From contig NZ_JAJQJH010000004.1 of assembly GCF_029544075.1 (NCBI RefSeq), positions 62,001-126,000 of the forward strand: a stretch of DNA of 64,000 bases, written 5' to 3'. Shown one piece after another: positions 1 to 9,050 of the stretch. Numbering within the stretch: position 1 is the stretch's first letter; every line of letters starts with the position of its first letter. Made by a program: the position numbers and the translations under genes. A model generated the notes under the pieces. It saw nothing but the letters and a program-made list of their open reading frames with translations, had not been told where the DNA came from and searched no databases. The stretch is from Chromohalobacter canadensis. GTDB taxonomy: Bacteria; Pseudomonadota; Gammaproteobacteria; Pseudomonadales; Halomonadaceae.

Positions 1-9
1 TCGCCTCAT
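1..9 (-). CDS. Probable sensor histidine kinase, N-terminal start only (cut by window edge)
   Basis: Only the first three codons (ATG AGG CGA) are inside the window. The ATG overlaps the stop codon of the response regulator gene in an ATGA arrangement, the usual translational coupling between an OmpR-family regulator and its cognate kinase. Identity as a kinase is inferred from this context; no kinase domain is visible here. Confidence 0.45.
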
Positions 10-677
10 GGCGTCTCCTCGAGGGCCACCAGGCGATAGCCCTGGCCGCGCAGGGTCTCGATGCGCTGGTTGCCCAGCTTGCGACGCAGGCGGCTGATCT
101 GGACATCGATGACGTTGGAGTCGGGCTCGTGGTCCCGGTCATAGACATGCTCTGAAAGCTCGGTGCGGGTCACGATTCGCGGGGCGGCATGCAGCAGATA
201 CGCCAGCAGGCGCGATTCCTGGGCCGTCAGCGTGATCGGACGGCCTGCCAGGGTGACACTGCCGGTATGCGTATCCAGTGCCAGCTCGCCGAGCTTGAGG
301 ATCGGATGTGCATGCCCGTGGCTGCGTCGTACCAGGGCGCGCAGACGGAACAGGACTTCTGCCGTCTCGAAGGGCTTGGTGACGTAATCGTCGGCCCCGG
401 CGGAAAAGCCTGCCGCCTTATCCGACCAGCGTTCGCGGGCCGTGAGCACTAATACCGGCAAGTCGATTCCATCCTCGCGCCAGGCCGCTAGCCAGCGCGT
501 ACCGTCACCATCGGGGAGCCCCAGATCGAGTATCACGGCGTCATAGGATTCGACGCGCACGAGATAATCGGCCGCGTGGCCAGTCTCGGCATGTTCCCAC
601 AACAGCCCCGCTTCTCCGAGCGCCTCGCCGAGCGCCTGTGCCAGCGCGGTATCATCCTCGACCAGCAACACCTTCAT
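6..677 (-). CDS. OmpR/PhoB-family two-component response regulator
   Basis: A 223-residue cytoplasmic DNA-binding regulator. The N-terminal receiver domain (about 1-115) begins MKVLLVEDD, has the acidic pocket at D8/D9, the predicted phospho-acceptor D51 in ILDLGLPDGDG and the conserved K101 in YVTKPF. The C-terminal winged helix (about 125-220) ends with the typical SRLRRKLG and RGQGYRL motifs. The start is set by receiver-domain homology and by the ATGA overlap with the upstream PepSY gene; a longer in-frame extension is not credible. It is coupled to the PepSY gene upstream and to a probable kinase downstream. Paired heptamer direct repeats in the divergent promoter region (1039-1056 and 1134-1151) are candidate binding sites. 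The signal sensed is unknown. Confidence 0.92.
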   Translation of the reverse strand: MKVLLVEDDTALAQALGEALGEAGLLWEHAETGHAADYLVRVESYDAVILDLGLPDGDGTRWLAAWREDGIDLPVLVLTARERWSDKAAGFSAGADDYVTKPFETAEVLFRLRALVRRSHGHAHPILKLGELALDTHTGSVTLAGRPITLTAQESRLLAYLLHAAPRIVTRTELSEHVYDRDHEPDSNVIDVQISRLRRKLGNQRIETLRGQGYRLVALEETP

Positions 678-1015
678 TGACGTGCCATCCCATCGATATT
701 GACCCCTTCGATACCAATCATTTCCCCGCTCGTGGCATCGAATTCGAATTCCACTACCTGCCCCTGCGGACCAATCATGTCGATTTCGTAGCGCGGCATG
801 CCATCGTCGCGCTCGAGCTCTACCTCTAGCACTTGACCGATATAATGGTGCTCGAGCCAGTCGAGCACCTTGGGCAGTGCCACCACACGCCCCTCTTCCA
901 CCTCGCGGTGCAGTGAGCGCCATTCGTCATCGTCAGCCGCGACCAGTGACTGGCAGGCCATGATGCCCACCGCCACCAGCATCAGCGCTTTGATACAGCG
1001 ATTGAAGCGTTTCAT
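674..1015 (-). CDS. PepSY-domain periplasmic protein, first gene of the two-component operon
   Basis: A 113-residue protein with an N-terminal signal peptide (hydrophobic stretch about residues 8-25, cleavage near SLVAADD). It is followed by one PepSY-like domain (about 30-110) with the pattern of a helix, then EVELERDDGMPRYEID, then a VVEFEFDATSGEMI strand pair. Small PepSY proteins are often encoded with OmpR-type two-component systems and are thought to modulate periplasmic sensing or proteolysis; a specific role here is inference. Its stop overlaps the regulator start by ATGA, so the two are co-translated. It is divergent from a second PepSY-like gene at 1251. Confidence 0.8.
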   Translation of the reverse strand: MKRFNRCIKALMLVAVGIMACQSLVAADDDEWRSLHREVEEGRVVALPKVLDWLEHHYIGQVLEVELERDDGMPRYEIDMIGPQGQVVEFEFDATSGEMIGIEGVNIDGMARQ

Positions 1016-1038
1016 GGATACGAGTCTGCCTCAGCCGA

Positions 1039-1056
1039 CATGAATGCAGCATGAAT
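1039..1056 (-). promoter_or_regulatory. Candidate response-regulator box (direct repeat CATGAAT-N4-CATGAAT)
   Basis: Two perfect CATGAAT heptamers separated by GCAG lie 24 bp upstream of the PepSY-regulator operon. The 7-4-7 spacing (11 bp, one helical turn) is the architecture bound by OmpR/PhoB-family dimers. A related pair lies at 1134-1151 on the side of the divergent gene. Autoregulation by the adjacent regulator is inferred. Confidence 0.45.
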
Positions 1057-1133
1057 ACTTGCGGGCTAGTACTCCGTACCAGCCCTACCACGCCAGGGGC
1101 ATGATCTCCGCCATGCATGCCAACACCCGGACA

Positions 1134-1151
1134 CATGAACGAAAGATGAAC
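1134..1151 (+). promoter_or_regulatory. Candidate response-regulator box (direct repeat CATGAAC-N4-GATGAAC)
   Basis: Second heptamer pair with the same 7-4-7 spacing as the one at 1039-1056 (consensus [CG]ATGAA[TC]). It is 99 bp upstream of the divergent PepSY-like gene at 1251. Two similar sites flanking one divergent promoter region suggest that both units are controlled by the same regulator. No footprinting is implied. Confidence 0.42.
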
Positions 1152-1250
1152 ATCGTTTTCAGGTGACTGCAAGGTAGACGGCGTTAGCGTATCCCTATCC
1201 GCAGTCGCGGTATGTCATACCAACCTTGAGGCGAAAGCCAGGAGTGAACC

Positions 1251-1724
1251 ATGAAGACGATGCATATGCTGATGATGCCGATGGTCCTCACGGGCGGGTT
1301 ATCCACCGCCGCACTCGCCGATGAAGGCGGCCTGTCACCAAGCAAGCTCGAGTCACTGCTCAACGATGCCAATGCCTATGGCTTCACCCATTACGATGAA
1401 GTCGCTATCGATGACGGTAGCCGTCTTGAGGTGGAAGGCTGGCGTGACGATGGCTGGCAACTCGATATCGATATGCTGGTCGAGGATGGCAGCCTAGTGC
1501 ACGAGAAACGTCATAAGGACACCATCCCCAACTGGAGCCTGACCAGTGACGAACTGCATCAGGCCCTGAGCAATGCTCAGGGCGCCGGTATGAAACGCTT
1601 TGCCGAATTGGATGTCGATGAAAGAGGGCATGTGGATATAGAAGGCTACGACGCCCAGAATAGTGAGATCGACATTCGCCTTGAGCGCAATGACCTAACG
1701 GTCACCGGAGTGGAACATGACTAA
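1251..1724 (+). CDS. Secreted acidic PepSY-like protein
   Basis: A 157-residue protein with a Met-rich signal peptide (residues 1-23, ending AALADE) and a strongly acidic mature part. Two similar halves can be seen (about 30-85 and 95-150). Each has a helix followed by a pattern such as EVAIDDGSRLEVEGWRDDG or ELDVDERGHVDIEGYDAQN, so it looks like a tandem PepSY-type fold. AGGAG lies 6 bases before the ATG. It is divergent from the PepSY-regulator-kinase operon and probably belongs to the same regulon. It overlaps the next gene by 8 bp. Biochemical function is unknown. Confidence 0.75.
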   Translation: MKTMHMLMMPMVLTGGLSTAALADEGGLSPSKLESLLNDANAYGFTHYDEVAIDDGSRLEVEGWRDDGWQLDIDMLVEDGSLVHEKRHKDTIPNWSLTSDELHQALSNAQGAGMKRFAELDVDERGHVDIEGYDAQNSEIDIRLERNDLTVTGVEHD

Positions 1725-2070
1725 TCGACAGCAAAATGCCGCTTGGCAGGCGGCACAGCAATGGCGAGAACGGACGCGTCAGGCGCGTCCCTCTCCCTCA
1801 CAGGGCGCCGGCGGGCTCAAGCTGTTCGCCACTTGGTTATTGTTCGGTGCCATGATGATCGTCGGCACCCTGCTTGGCCTGTTCTTCTTGATCATCGGCT
1901 GGGCGATGCTGCCCTTCTTGCGCCACCGCATGAAGAAACGCGCCGAAGCGTTTCGCGCCGACCATGCGCGCCCGGCTGGCGGCAATGCTGGCCAGGAATC
2001 CCCGGCGCGAGACGCCACACACGCCTCTCAGGTGCTTGAAGGCGACTACCGCGTCAAGTCAGGCGACTGA
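1717..2070 (+). CDS. Small hypothetical membrane protein
   Basis: A 117-residue protein with an N-terminal cytoplasmic-type segment rich in Gln and Arg and one long hydrophobic region (about residues 33-67), long enough for one or two membrane passes. Then comes a basic stretch (RHRMKKRAEAF) and a polar C-terminal tail. It overlaps the preceding PepSY-like gene by 8 bp and is probably co-translated with it, suggesting an accessory role in the same envelope response. I do not recognise a family. Confidence 0.6.
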   Translation: MTNRQQNAAWQAAQQWRERTRQARPSPSQGAGGLKLFATWLLFGAMMIVGTLLGLFFLIIGWAMLPFLRHRMKKRAEAFRADHARPAGGNAGQESPARDATHASQVLEGDYRVKSGD

Positions 2071-2086
2071 CCAAGGAATAGAAGAT

Positions 2087-2112
2087 AAAAAAATGGCACG
2101 CAAGGCGTGCCA
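2087..2112 (-). terminator. Rho-independent terminator (second, downstream of the tRNA operon)
   Basis: A perfect 8-bp stem, TGGCACGC/GCGTGCCA, with a 3-base loop (2094-2112). On the minus strand it is followed by seven T residues (2087-2093). It lies beyond the terminator at 2175-2203 and acts in the direction of the tRNA genes; there is no T tract in the plus direction. Confidence 0.65.
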
Positions 2113-2174
2113 GAAACGACTGCTTACCTGCATCACAGGTCTCGCCGTCAAGGAAGGGGGCGTTGACAAAGACG

Positions 2175-2203
2175 AAAAAGCCCGCCCCCGGAGGGACGGG
2201 CTT
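2175..2203 (-). terminator. Rho-independent terminator of the tRNA-Ser/Arg/Arg transcript
   Basis: The stem AAGCCCG/CGGGCTT (2178-2184 with 2197-2203) is extended by a CCC/GGG pairing with one bulge. It is followed on the minus strand by five T residues. It starts 7 bp after the CCA end of the last tRNA-Arg. Confidence 0.8.
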
Positions 2204-2209
2204 GATATT

Positions 2210-2286
2210 TGGTGCGCCCGGGAGGATTCGAACCTCCGACCACCTGATTCGTAGTCAGGTACTCTATCCAGCTGAGCTACGGGCGC
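2210..2286 (-). tRNA. tRNA-Arg (anticodon ACG), copy 2
   Basis: A 77-nt cloverleaf with acceptor GCGCCCG/CGGGCGC, D arm GCTC..GAG, anticodon loop CTACGAA (anticodon ACG, read as ICG), TTCGAAT in the T loop, and an encoded CCA end. It is identical to the copy at 2387-2463. Confidence 0.96.
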
Positions 2287-2386
2287 TTCACACAACGCAC
2301 GACCTGCTCTGCCGTGTTTCGCGTTATATCGAGAGCAATGGCTCTCGCATATGCATCATCACGCGACTTACTCGCGCTGTTTAAAG

Positions 2387-2463
2387 TGGTGCGCCCGGGA
2401 GGATTCGAACCTCCGACCACCTGATTCGTAGTCAGGTACTCTATCCAGCTGAGCTACGGGCGC
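2387..2463 (-). tRNA. tRNA-Arg (anticodon ACG), copy 1
   Basis: Same 77-nt sequence as 2210-2286, including the encoded CCA. The two copies are 100 bp apart and follow tRNA-Ser in one transcription unit. The csrA/tRNA-Ser/tRNA-Arg order is conserved in gammaproteobacteria (csrA-serV-argV in Escherichia coli). Confidence 0.96.
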
Positions 2464-2493
2464 AATACTTCGATGCGATGCATCCGGTTGATG

Positions 2494-2586
2494 TGGCGGA
2501 GAGAGAGGGATTCGAACCCTCGATGGGGCTACAAACCCCATACTCCCTTAGCAGGGGAGCGCCTTCAGCCACTCGGCCATCTCTCC
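2494..2586 (-). tRNA. tRNA-Ser (anticodon GCT)
   Basis: A 93-nt tRNA with the long variable arm typical of serine tRNA. Acceptor GGAGAGA/TCTCTCC, anticodon loop CTGCTAA (anticodon GCT, for AGC/AGT codons), T loop TTCGAAT, G discriminator and encoded CCA. It is the first gene of the tRNA cluster; csrA lies upstream on the same strand. Confidence 0.96.
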
Positions 2587-2613
2587 CTCATCAACACGGC
2601 GCGCATGTTACCG

Positions 2614-2619
2614 ATTATA
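2614..2619 (-). promoter_or_regulatory. Candidate -10 element of the tRNA operon
   Basis: A consensus TATAAT on the minus strand, 28 bp upstream of tRNA-Ser and followed by a GC-rich discriminator (GCGCGCC). No good -35 element is seen at 16-18 bp, so the assignment is tentative. Confidence 0.35.
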
Positions 2620-2814
2620 CTGGGGTCTTGTCTAGAGCGGATTGAAAATCTTTTAATATCAACCCACACCGTCACTGCTTGCCTGGCGGGAAACTCGCTT
2701 GCCGTACTGCGTGCATGTCCAAACTGCTCAATCCAGAAGCATGCCTGATCCAAAAGCCCGAGCCGATAAAGGGGACGACTTCACCAGCCCAGACGGTCCC
2801 ACGCATGCGTCACT

Positions 2815-3012
2815 TCAAACGTTTGAACCGCCGTCTTCGCTATCGGTCTTCTCGCGCTGAATACGCTGGTAGATCTCTTCGCGATGTACGGCTACGTCCT
2901 TGGGCGCATTGACACCGATACGGACCTGATTGCCTTTCACTCCTAGGACCGTAACAGTGATGTCGTCGCCGATCATTAGTGTTTCACCGACGCGACGGGT
3001 CAGGATGAGCAT
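2815..3012 (-). CDS. csrA: CsrA/RsmA post-transcriptional regulator
   Basis: A 65-residue RNA-binding protein. CsrA dimers bind GGA motifs in mRNA leaders, block or stabilise translation, and control secondary metabolism, motility and biofilm formation. The sequence starts [18 protein letters not shown] and contains [27 protein letters not shown]; the basic N-terminal strand and the R of VHREE form the RNA-binding surface in the family. The upstream in-frame extension is rejected because AAGGAG sits correctly before this ATG. Its neighbours (lysC upstream, tRNA-Ser/Arg downstream) are the classical ones. A candidate antagonist RNA with 13 GGA motifs is at 12899-13184. Confidence 0.97.
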   Translation of the reverse strand: MLILTRRVGETLMIGDDITVTVLGVKGNQVRIGVNAPKDVAVHREEIYQRIQREKTDSEDGGSNV

Positions 3013-3143
3013 GTCTGATCTCCTTCTCAGGCTTTCTTCCAACGGGATGCATGCACCGCCAAGCGACAGTACGAGGGCGAATTATGCGTCATACAGGCCC
3101 CGAGAGCCAATGGCGCGTGCTTTGCATCCACGGATGCGCTGAA

Positions 3144-3164
3144 TGAAAGGCCGCATCTGGCCTT
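3144..3164 (-). terminator. Probable terminator after lysC
   Basis: The stem AAGGCC/GGCCTT with a 6-base loop (3147-3164) is followed on the minus strand by TTTCATT. It is short with a weak T tract, located 67 bp after the lysC stop. Confidence 0.4.
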
Positions 3165-3230
3165 CCAGCGTCGTCCTGACGCTACCCTCAGCGTAGAAGC
3201 CGATGGGCCAGGAAGGCCAAGTTTCTTTGC

Positions 3231-4475
3231 TTATTCGCCTTGTATACTGTCTTTATCGAGACCGAAAGCAGTGTGCAGCGCGCGCACGGCCAGCTCCATC
3301 TGCTTCTCATCGATAACCACTGAAATCTTGATTTCCGAGGTGGAGACCATACGAATGTTGATGTTCTCCTCGGCCAGCACACGGAACATCTTGGACGCCA
3401 CACCGGCATGCGAGCGCATGCCCACACCGACCAGCGAGACCTTGGCGATATTCTCGTCGCCACGCAGTTCGCCACCGCCCAACGCCGGGATCACCTGATC
3501 CTGCAGGATGCTGTGCGTCTGTTTGAAATCGCTTTTGGCCACGGTGAACGTGAAGTCGGTGTAGTCACCGGCCGGGGCCACGTTCTGCACGATCATGTCG
3601 ATTTCGATGTTGGCATCGGCAATGGGCCCCAGGATCTTGGACGCCACGCCCGGCACATCGGGGGTGTTGAGCAACGTCAGCTTGGCTTCACTGGAGGTGA
3701 AGGCAATACCGGAGATCAGCGGTTCTTCCATGGTGGCCTCTTCTTCTTCAGCGACGATCAGGGTACCGGGGCCGTCCTCGAAGCTGGACAGCACACGCAG
3801 CGGTACGTTGTATTTACCTGCAAACTCGACGGCGCGAATCTGCAATACCTTGGAGCCAAGGCTAGCCAGCTCGAGCATTTCCTCGACGGTGATGGAGGAC
3901 AGGCGTTGTGCCTTGGAGCAGACTCGCGGATCGGTGGTATAAACGCCATCCACATCGGTGTAGATCTGGCATTCATCGGCCTTGAGCGCCGCGGCCAGAG
4001 CCACGCCGGTGGTATCGGAACCGCCGCGCCCTAGCGTGGTGATGTTGCCTTCGTCGTCGACACCCTGAAAACCGGCCACGACCACGACTTGGCCGTCGTC
4101 GAGGTCGGCCTGGATATCATCGGTCTCGATACGCTGGATACGCGCCTTGGTGTGGGCACTGTCGGTCTGGATGCCGACCTGGCCGCCGGTATAGGACGTC
4201 GCCGCCACATCCAGCTTATGCAAGGCCATGGCCAGCAGCGAGCTGGTGACCTGCTCGCCGGTGGACACCAGCATATCCATCTCGCGCGGCGTGGGCTCAT
4301 CATTGATCTGACTGGCCAGATCGATCAGCCGATTGGTTTCCCCGCTCATTGCCGACACCACGACGACCACCTGATGGCCTTCGTCGCGGAATCGCTTCAC
4401 TTTTTCGGCGACGGCCTTGATGCGCTCCACCGAGCCCACCGAGGTCCCCCCGAACTTCTGTACGTATAGCGCCAT
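3231..4475 (-). CDS. lysC: Aspartate kinase
   Basis: A 414-residue cytoplasmic enzyme that phosphorylates aspartate in the first step toward lysine, threonine, methionine and diaminopimelate. In halophiles the product also feeds ectoine. The kinase domain (about 1-245) has KFGGTSVGS at the N terminus, VVSAMSGETN and GRGGSDTTGVALAAAL. Two ACT domains follow (about 265-410: TLLNTPDVPGVASKI and VSLVGVGMRSHAGVA), so it is expected to be feedback regulated. It is a monofunctional enzyme with no homoserine dehydrogenase fusion. It lies 79 bp after alaS on the same strand and upstream of csrA, the order seen in Pseudomonas. No lysine riboswitch is recognisable upstream. Confidence 0.97.
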   Translation of the reverse strand: MALYVQKFGGTSVGSVERIKAVAEKVKRFRDEGHQVVVVVSAMSGETNRLIDLASQINDEPTPREMDMLVSTGEQVTSSLLAMALHKLDVAATSYTGGQVGIQTDSAHTKARIQRIETDDIQADLDDGQVVVVAGFQGVDDEGNITTLGRGGSDTTGVALAAALKADECQIYTDVDGVYTTDPRVCSKAQRLSSITVEEMLELASLGSKVLQIRAVEFAGKYNVPLRVLSSFEDGPGTLIVAEEEEATMEEPLISGIAFTSSEAKLTLLNTPDVPGVASKILGPIADANIEIDMIVQNVAPAGDYTDFTFTVAKSDFKQTHSILQDQVIPALGGGELRGDENIAKVSLVGVGMRSHAGVASKMFRVLAEENINIRMVSTSEIKISVVIDEKQMELAVRALHTAFGLDKDSIQGE

Positions 4476-4515
4476 AGCTGCCTATCCGTGGTGGTTTTCC
4501 CAAGCATGAATGAAG

Positions 4516-4544
4516 AAAAGGGCCGGCGCCATGCGCACGACCCT
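4516..4544 (-). terminator. Terminator between alaS and lysC
   Basis: On the minus strand an 11-bp GC-rich stem (arms 4519-4529 and 4533-4544, one bulge) is closed by the loop ATG and followed by TTTTCTTC. It starts 10 bp after the alaS stop codon and ends about 40 bp before the lysC start, so lysC probably also has its own promoter. Confidence 0.6.
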
Positions 4545-4554
4545 CTTCACGATC

Positions 4555-7161
4555 TCACTCGCCGAGCCGAGCCTCGACCCAACTCGGCACACTCGCCAAG
4601 GCATCAGGCAACGCCTGCGGCCGCGATCCTCCCGCCTGCGCCATATCAGCGCGACCACCACCTTTGCCGCCGACCTGCTCGGCAACATGCTTGACCAGGT
4701 CGCCAGCCTTGAGGCGCGCGGTCAGGTCATCGGTCACACCGGCGATCAGGCTGACTTTTTCGTCACCGGCCACGCCCAGCACGATGATCCCTGAGCCCAG
4801 CTTGTTTTTGAGTTGATCGAGCAGGCCGCGCAGCTCCTTGCCACCGACGCCCTCGACCTGCTTGGCGAGCAATTTAACGCCCGCCACCTCGTGTACCTCG
4901 GCCAGCATGTCGCCACTCGCGGCACTCGCCAACTTGGCCTTGAGCCGCTCGAGCTCCTTCTCCAGGCTGCGATTGCGCTCGAGCGTCGCCTCGAGACGTG
5001 ACTCCATCTGTTCGGGTTTGGCCTTGAGCTGCTCAGCGACACGCGTGACCTTGGCTTCCTGGTCGCGGAAATACGCCAGAGCACCTTCACCGGTGACGGC
5101 TTCGACGCGTCGCACGCCCGCGGCGACCCCCATCTCGCTGAGAATGTGGAAGCAACCGATATCGCCGCTACGCGCCACGTGTGTGCCGCCACACAGCTCG
5201 ATGGAGAAGTCATCGGCACCAATGGTCAGCACACGTACATTATCGGCGTACTTGGCCTCAAAGAGCGCTGCGGCGCCTTTAGCTTTAGCCTCGTCGAGCG
5301 TCATTTGCTCGGTACGCGTGTCGGCGTTGGCCAGAACCTGCGCATTGACGATGCGCTCGACCTCATCGAGTTGAGCCGGCGTCATTGCCTCGAAGTGGCT
5401 GAAGTCGAAGCGCAGGCGCTCCGCCGTCACCAACGAGCCCTTCTGCTGTACGTGCTCGCCCAGCACTTGCTTGAGCGCTTCGTGCAACAGGTGCGTCGCC
5501 GAATGATTGCGCATGGTCGCCGCGCGCAGGCTGGCATCGACCTGTGGTGTGACGTTCTCACCAACGTCGAGCCGGCCCTCGACGAGCACGCCATGATGCA
5601 GATGATGCCCGCCCTGCTTCTGAGTGTCAGTCACCTGGAAACGCATGCCGCTGGCATTCAGGTAACCGGTATCGCCGGCCTGCCCGCCCGATTCACCATA
5701 GAACGGCGTACGATCCAGTACCACGACGCCCTGCTGACCGGCTTCTAACGCCGTCAGTGCATTGCCCTCGTGATCCACCAGGGCGGTGACACGGGCCTCG
5801 TCTTCCAGGCGGTCATAGCCGGTGAAGGCCGTTTCGCCCTCGAGCTCCAGAGCCGCCGTGTAATCGGCACCGAATTGACTGGCCGCACGGGCGCGCTCGC
5901 GCTGTGCTTCGAGCTCACGATGAAAGCCGACCTCGTCCGGCGTCACGCCACGCTCGCGGCAGACATCCGCCGTCAAATCGAACGGAAAACCATAGGTATC
6001 GTAAAGCTTGAAGACGGTCTCGCCCGGCAGCACGTCGCCCTCGAGCGTGTCCAGCGCCTCCGTCAGCAGCCCCATACCGTGATCCAGCGTGCGTGCGAAC
6101 TGCTCTTCTTCCTTGAGCAGCACCTTCTCGATCTGAACGCGTGTCTTGCGCAGCTCCGGATAGGCATCGCCCATCTCGGCATCCAACGCCGCAACCAGCT
6201 TGTGGAAAAAAGGCTCGCGCGTACCGAGCTTATGGCCGTGACGGATGGCGCGGCGAATGATACGCCGCAGCACATAACCGCGCCCTTCGTTGGACGGCAA
6301 TACGTCGTCAGTAATCAAGAAGGCGCAGGAACGGATATGATCGGCGATCACGCGCAGCGACGGCGCGCTAGTATCCGCGTACCCCGTAGCCTCTGCCGAG
6401 GCATCGAGCAGATTCTGAAACAGGTCGATCTCATAGTTGGAATGCACGCCTTGCAGCACCGCGGCGACACGCTCCAGCCCCATGCCGGTATCGATAGACG
6501 GCTTGGGCAGTGGGTTCAGCGTTCCGCCGCTGTCGCGATCGAACTGCATGAACACTAGGTTCCAGATCTCGATGTATCGATCACCGTCCTCATCGGGGCT
6601 ACCCGGTGGGCCACCTGCGACCTCGGGCCCATGATCGAAGAAAATCTCCGAGGACGGGCCGCAGGGGCCGGTGTCGCCCATCTGCCAGAAGTTGTCCTCG
6701 TCGAGCTTGGAGAAGCGCGCCGGATCGATACCGATCTCATCCTTCCAGATACGCTCGGCCTCATCGTCACTGACGTGGACGGTGACCCACAGCTTGTCGG
6801 CGGGCAAACCCAGCCGTTCGGTCAAAAACGACCACGCGAAGCCGATCGCATCGCGCTTGAAATAATCGCCGAAGCTGAAATTGCCCAACATTTCGAAGAA
6901 CGTATGGTGGCGCGCGGTATAGCCGACGTTATCCAGATCGTTGTGCTTACCCCCGGCACGCACACAACGCTGCGCGGAGGTGGCGCGTACATAGGGGCGC
7001 GGATCGCGTCCCAGGAACACGTCCTTAAACGGCACCATGCCGGCATTGGTGAACAGCAACGTCGGATCGTTGCCGGGCACGAGCGAGCTCGACGGCACGA
7101 TGGTATGGCCGTGCTCCTCGAAGAACGTCAGAAAGGCTTGTCTGATGTCTGCGCTTTTCAT
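4555..7161 (-). CDS. alaS: Alanyl-tRNA synthetase
   Basis: An 868-residue class II synthetase that charges tRNA-Ala, close to the usual 876 residues. The start [19 protein letters not shown] is chosen by homology; the open frame extends 43 codons further upstream but that part has no similarity to the family. Catalytic-core motifs include [14 protein letters not shown] and the zinc/editing motif region CGGTHV. The editing domain is marked by [12 protein letters not shown], and the C-terminal region ends in the family tail [15 protein letters not shown]. It is adjacent to recX/recA upstream and lysC/csrA downstream, an order shared with E. coli and Pseudomonas. Confidence 0.97.
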   Translation of the reverse strand: MKSADIRQAFLTFFEEHGHTIVPSSSLVPGNDPTLLFTNAGMVPFKDVFLGRDPRPYVRATSAQRCVRAGGKHNDLDNVGYTARHHTFFEMLGNFSFGDYFKRDAIGFAWSFLTERLGLPADKLWVTVHVSDDEAERIWKDEIGIDPARFSKLDEDNFWQMGDTGPCGPSSEIFFDHGPEVAGGPPGSPDEDGDRYIEIWNLVFMQFDRDSGGTLNPLPKPSIDTGMGLERVAAVLQGVHSNYEIDLFQNLLDASAEATGYADTSAPSLRVIADHIRSCAFLITDDVLPSNEGRGYVLRRIIRRAIRHGHKLGTREPFFHKLVAALDAEMGDAYPELRKTRVQIEKVLLKEEEQFARTLDHGMGLLTEALDTLEGDVLPGETVFKLYDTYGFPFDLTADVCRERGVTPDEVGFHRELEAQRERARAASQFGADYTAALELEGETAFTGYDRLEDEARVTALVDHEGNALTALEAGQQGVVVLDRTPFYGESGGQAGDTGYLNASGMRFQVTDTQKQGGHHLHHGVLVEGRLDVGENVTPQVDASLRAATMRNHSATHLLHEALKQVLGEHVQQKGSLVTAERLRFDFSHFEAMTPAQLDEVERIVNAQVLANADTRTEQMTLDEAKAKGAAALFEAKYADNVRVLTIGADDFSIELCGGTHVARSGDIGCFHILSEMGVAAGVRRVEAVTGEGALAYFRDQEAKVTRVAEQLKAKPEQMESRLEATLERNRSLEKELERLKAKLASAASGDMLAEVHEVAGVKLLAKQVEGVGGKELRGLLDQLKNKLGSGIIVLGVAGDEKVSLIAGVTDDLTARLKAGDLVKHVAEQVGGKGGGRADMAQAGGSRPQALPDALASVPSWVEARLGE

Positions 7162-7365
7162 AGAAATTCCGTGGCGGTGTGCGTTAGGCGCTGCGGGCAC
7201 GCGCGGCCCGACCGGACAAGCGGTGGGCGAGAAACGCGAAAGTCGACGAATGACGGAAAAGGAGTCGCTTCGAACCATCGCAAGGCGCACTAGTATAACG
7301 CGTTCGGCGGGGGACTAAAGAGGTGCCGAAACGCCAGCAGGAAGGGGCGCACATGGCGTGCGTTT

Positions 7366-7824
7366 CTATCGAGGACTCTCCCAGGCATGCGCCATGGCAT
7401 GGCGCACCTGATCGAAAGCGAACCCGCGCGAGGCCAGGAAGCGCTCGCGCTTGGCGCGTTCTCGCGGCTCGCGGCCGGGTGAATCGAAGCGTTTGGCCAA
7501 TGCCTCACACGCCAGGTGGTGCCAATCGGGAGCCTCGCTTTCGAGCGCCTCCTGCGCCATCTCATCGGTGACGCCACGTGAGCTCAACTCGGCGCGAATC
7601 TTCATTTCCCCTTGGCCACGAGACAAACGCGAACGCACGAACTGCTCGGCGAAGCGGGCATCGGACTGCAAGCCCTCCTCCGCCAGACCATCCAACGTTA
7701 ACGCGATGTCGGCGCGCTCATGCCCTCGCGTCGTCAGCCGCGACACCAGCTCAGCCCGCGAGTAGTCGCGACGCGCCAGCAGGCGGATGGCATCGTCGCG
7801 AGGTGTCGTCTCTTGCTTATCCAT
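7366..7824 (-). CDS. recX: Regulatory protein RecX
   Basis: A 152-residue inhibitor of RecA filament extension and of RecA coprotease activity. It shows the three tandem three-helix repeats of the family (for instance AIRLLARRDYSRAELVSRL, then LAEEGLQSDARFAEQFVRSR, then LSRGQGEMKIRAELSSRGV). It begins only 2 bp after the recA stop and is surely expressed by read-through from the LexA-controlled recA promoter. About 200 bp of DNA without a gene separates it from alaS. Confidence 0.95.
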   Translation of the reverse strand: MDKQETTPRDDAIRLLARRDYSRAELVSRLTTRGHERADIALTLDGLAEEGLQSDARFAEQFVRSRLSRGQGEMKIRAELSSRGVTDEMAQEALESEAPDWHHLACEALAKRFDSPGREPRERAKRERFLASRGFAFDQVRHAMAHAWESPR

Positions 7825-7826
7825 GG

Positions 7827-8912
7827 TTACAACAGGTTGCCATCGTCCTGGGTCGCAGCGGCCTTATCTTCCTTGCCTTCGCTCGCACCTTCCTCCGCCT
7901 TGTCGTCTTCCGCCTTGGGCGTGGAGAGCAACCGCGCGCGAATCTCGTTTTCGATCTCTTCCATGATCGCCGGGTTATCTTCCAGGAACTGTGCAGCGTT
8001 GGCCTTACCCTGGCCAATCTTGCTTCCCTGGTAGCTATACCAGGCACCCGCTTTATCTACCAAGCCTTGCTGTACCCCGAGATCGATGACTTCGCCAGCA
8101 TGGTAGATACCCTTGCCATAGAGGATCTGAAACTCGGCCTGGCGGAACGGCGGCGCCACCTTGTTCTTGACAACCTTGACGCGGGTTTCGTTGCCGGTCA
8201 CCTCGTCGCCCTGCTTGACCGAGCCGGTCCGCCGGATGTCGAGACGCACACTGGAGTAGAACTTCAATGCGTTGCCGCCGGTAGTGGTTTCGGGGCTACC
8301 GAACATTACACCGATCTTCATGCGGATCTGGTTGACGAACATCACCATGCAATTGGCGTTCTTGATGTTGCCGGTCACCTTGCGCAGTGCCTGCGACATC
8401 AACCTGGCTTGCAGGCCAACGTGGGAATCCCCCATCTCGCCCTCGATCTCGGCACGCGGCGTCAAGGCTGCAACCGAATCGACGACGATGACGTCGACGC
8501 CGCCGGAACGTACCAACATGTCGCAGATTTCCAGCGCCTGCTCACCAGTATCTGGCTGCGAGACCAGCAAATCGTCAAGATTAATGCCCAGTTTTTCAGC
8601 GTACGTCGGATCCAAGGCATGCTCGGCATCAATGAACGCACAGGTCTTACCTTGTTTCTGTGCCTGGGCGATCACCGAGAGCGTCATGGTGGTCTTGCCC
8701 GAGGACTCGGGGCCGAAGATCTCGACCACGCGACCCAGCGGTAAACCGCCCACACCAAGCGCGATATCCAACCCCAGCGACCCGGTGGATATGGCCGGCG
8801 TCGCTACGCGCGGCGTATCGCCAAGACGCATCACGGCGCCCTTGCCGAACTGGCGCTCGATCTGGGAAAGCGCTGCGTTAAGCGCCTTGGAACGGTTGTC
8901 GTCCTGTGCCAT
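7827..8912 (-). CDS. recA: Recombinase RecA
   Basis: A 361-residue DNA-dependent ATPase for strand exchange and LexA cleavage. The Walker A motif GPESSGKTT is at residues 67-75, with the DNA-binding loop regions ([20 protein letters not shown]) and an acidic C-terminal tail ([20 protein letters not shown]) that restrains activity in the family. The start [19 protein letters not shown] is the only ATG consistent with homology. A LexA box lies about 70 bp upstream. It is in an operon with recX. Confidence 0.98.
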   Translation of the reverse strand: MAQDDNRSKALNAALSQIERQFGKGAVMRLGDTPRVATPAISTGSLGLDIALGVGGLPLGRVVEIFGPESSGKTTMTLSVIAQAQKQGKTCAFIDAEHALDPTYAEKLGINLDDLLVSQPDTGEQALEICDMLVRSGGVDVIVVDSVAALTPRAEIEGEMGDSHVGLQARLMSQALRKVTGNIKNANCMVMFVNQIRMKIGVMFGSPETTTGGNALKFYSSVRLDIRRTGSVKQGDEVTGNETRVKVVKNKVAPPFRQAEFQILYGKGIYHAGEVIDLGVQQGLVDKAGAWYSYQGSKIGQGKANAAQFLEDNPAIMEEIENEIRARLLSTPKAEDDKAEEGASEGKEDKAAATQDDGNLL

Positions 8913-8984
8913 GAAGGTCTCCTATCGAAGGACGTCGAAGCTCGCACGGCGGCGCTGACCCATGTCATCGCCGACCGCAAAATA

Positions 8985-9000
8985 CTGTATGACTAGACAG
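8985..9000 (-). promoter_or_regulatory. LexA (SOS) box of recA
   Basis: CTGTATGACTAGACAG is a perfect CTGT-N8-ACAG match flanked by TA on both sides (TACTGT...ACAGTA). It lies 72 bp upstream of the recA start, the usual place for SOS control in gammaproteobacteria. Confidence 0.88.
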
Positions 9001-9050
9001 TAGTATGACGAAAAAATTCCTCGCCGCCTACCTCTGTTTCCTATCCGATA

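Noticed and set aside
4476..4554. Lysine riboswitch upstream of lysC
   Set aside because: The gap to alaS is only 79 bp and is filled by an alaS terminator; too short for an L box.
7162..7290. N-terminal extension of alaS
   Set aside because: The 43 extra residues have no similarity to AlaRS and the family start [10 protein letters not shown] is clear.
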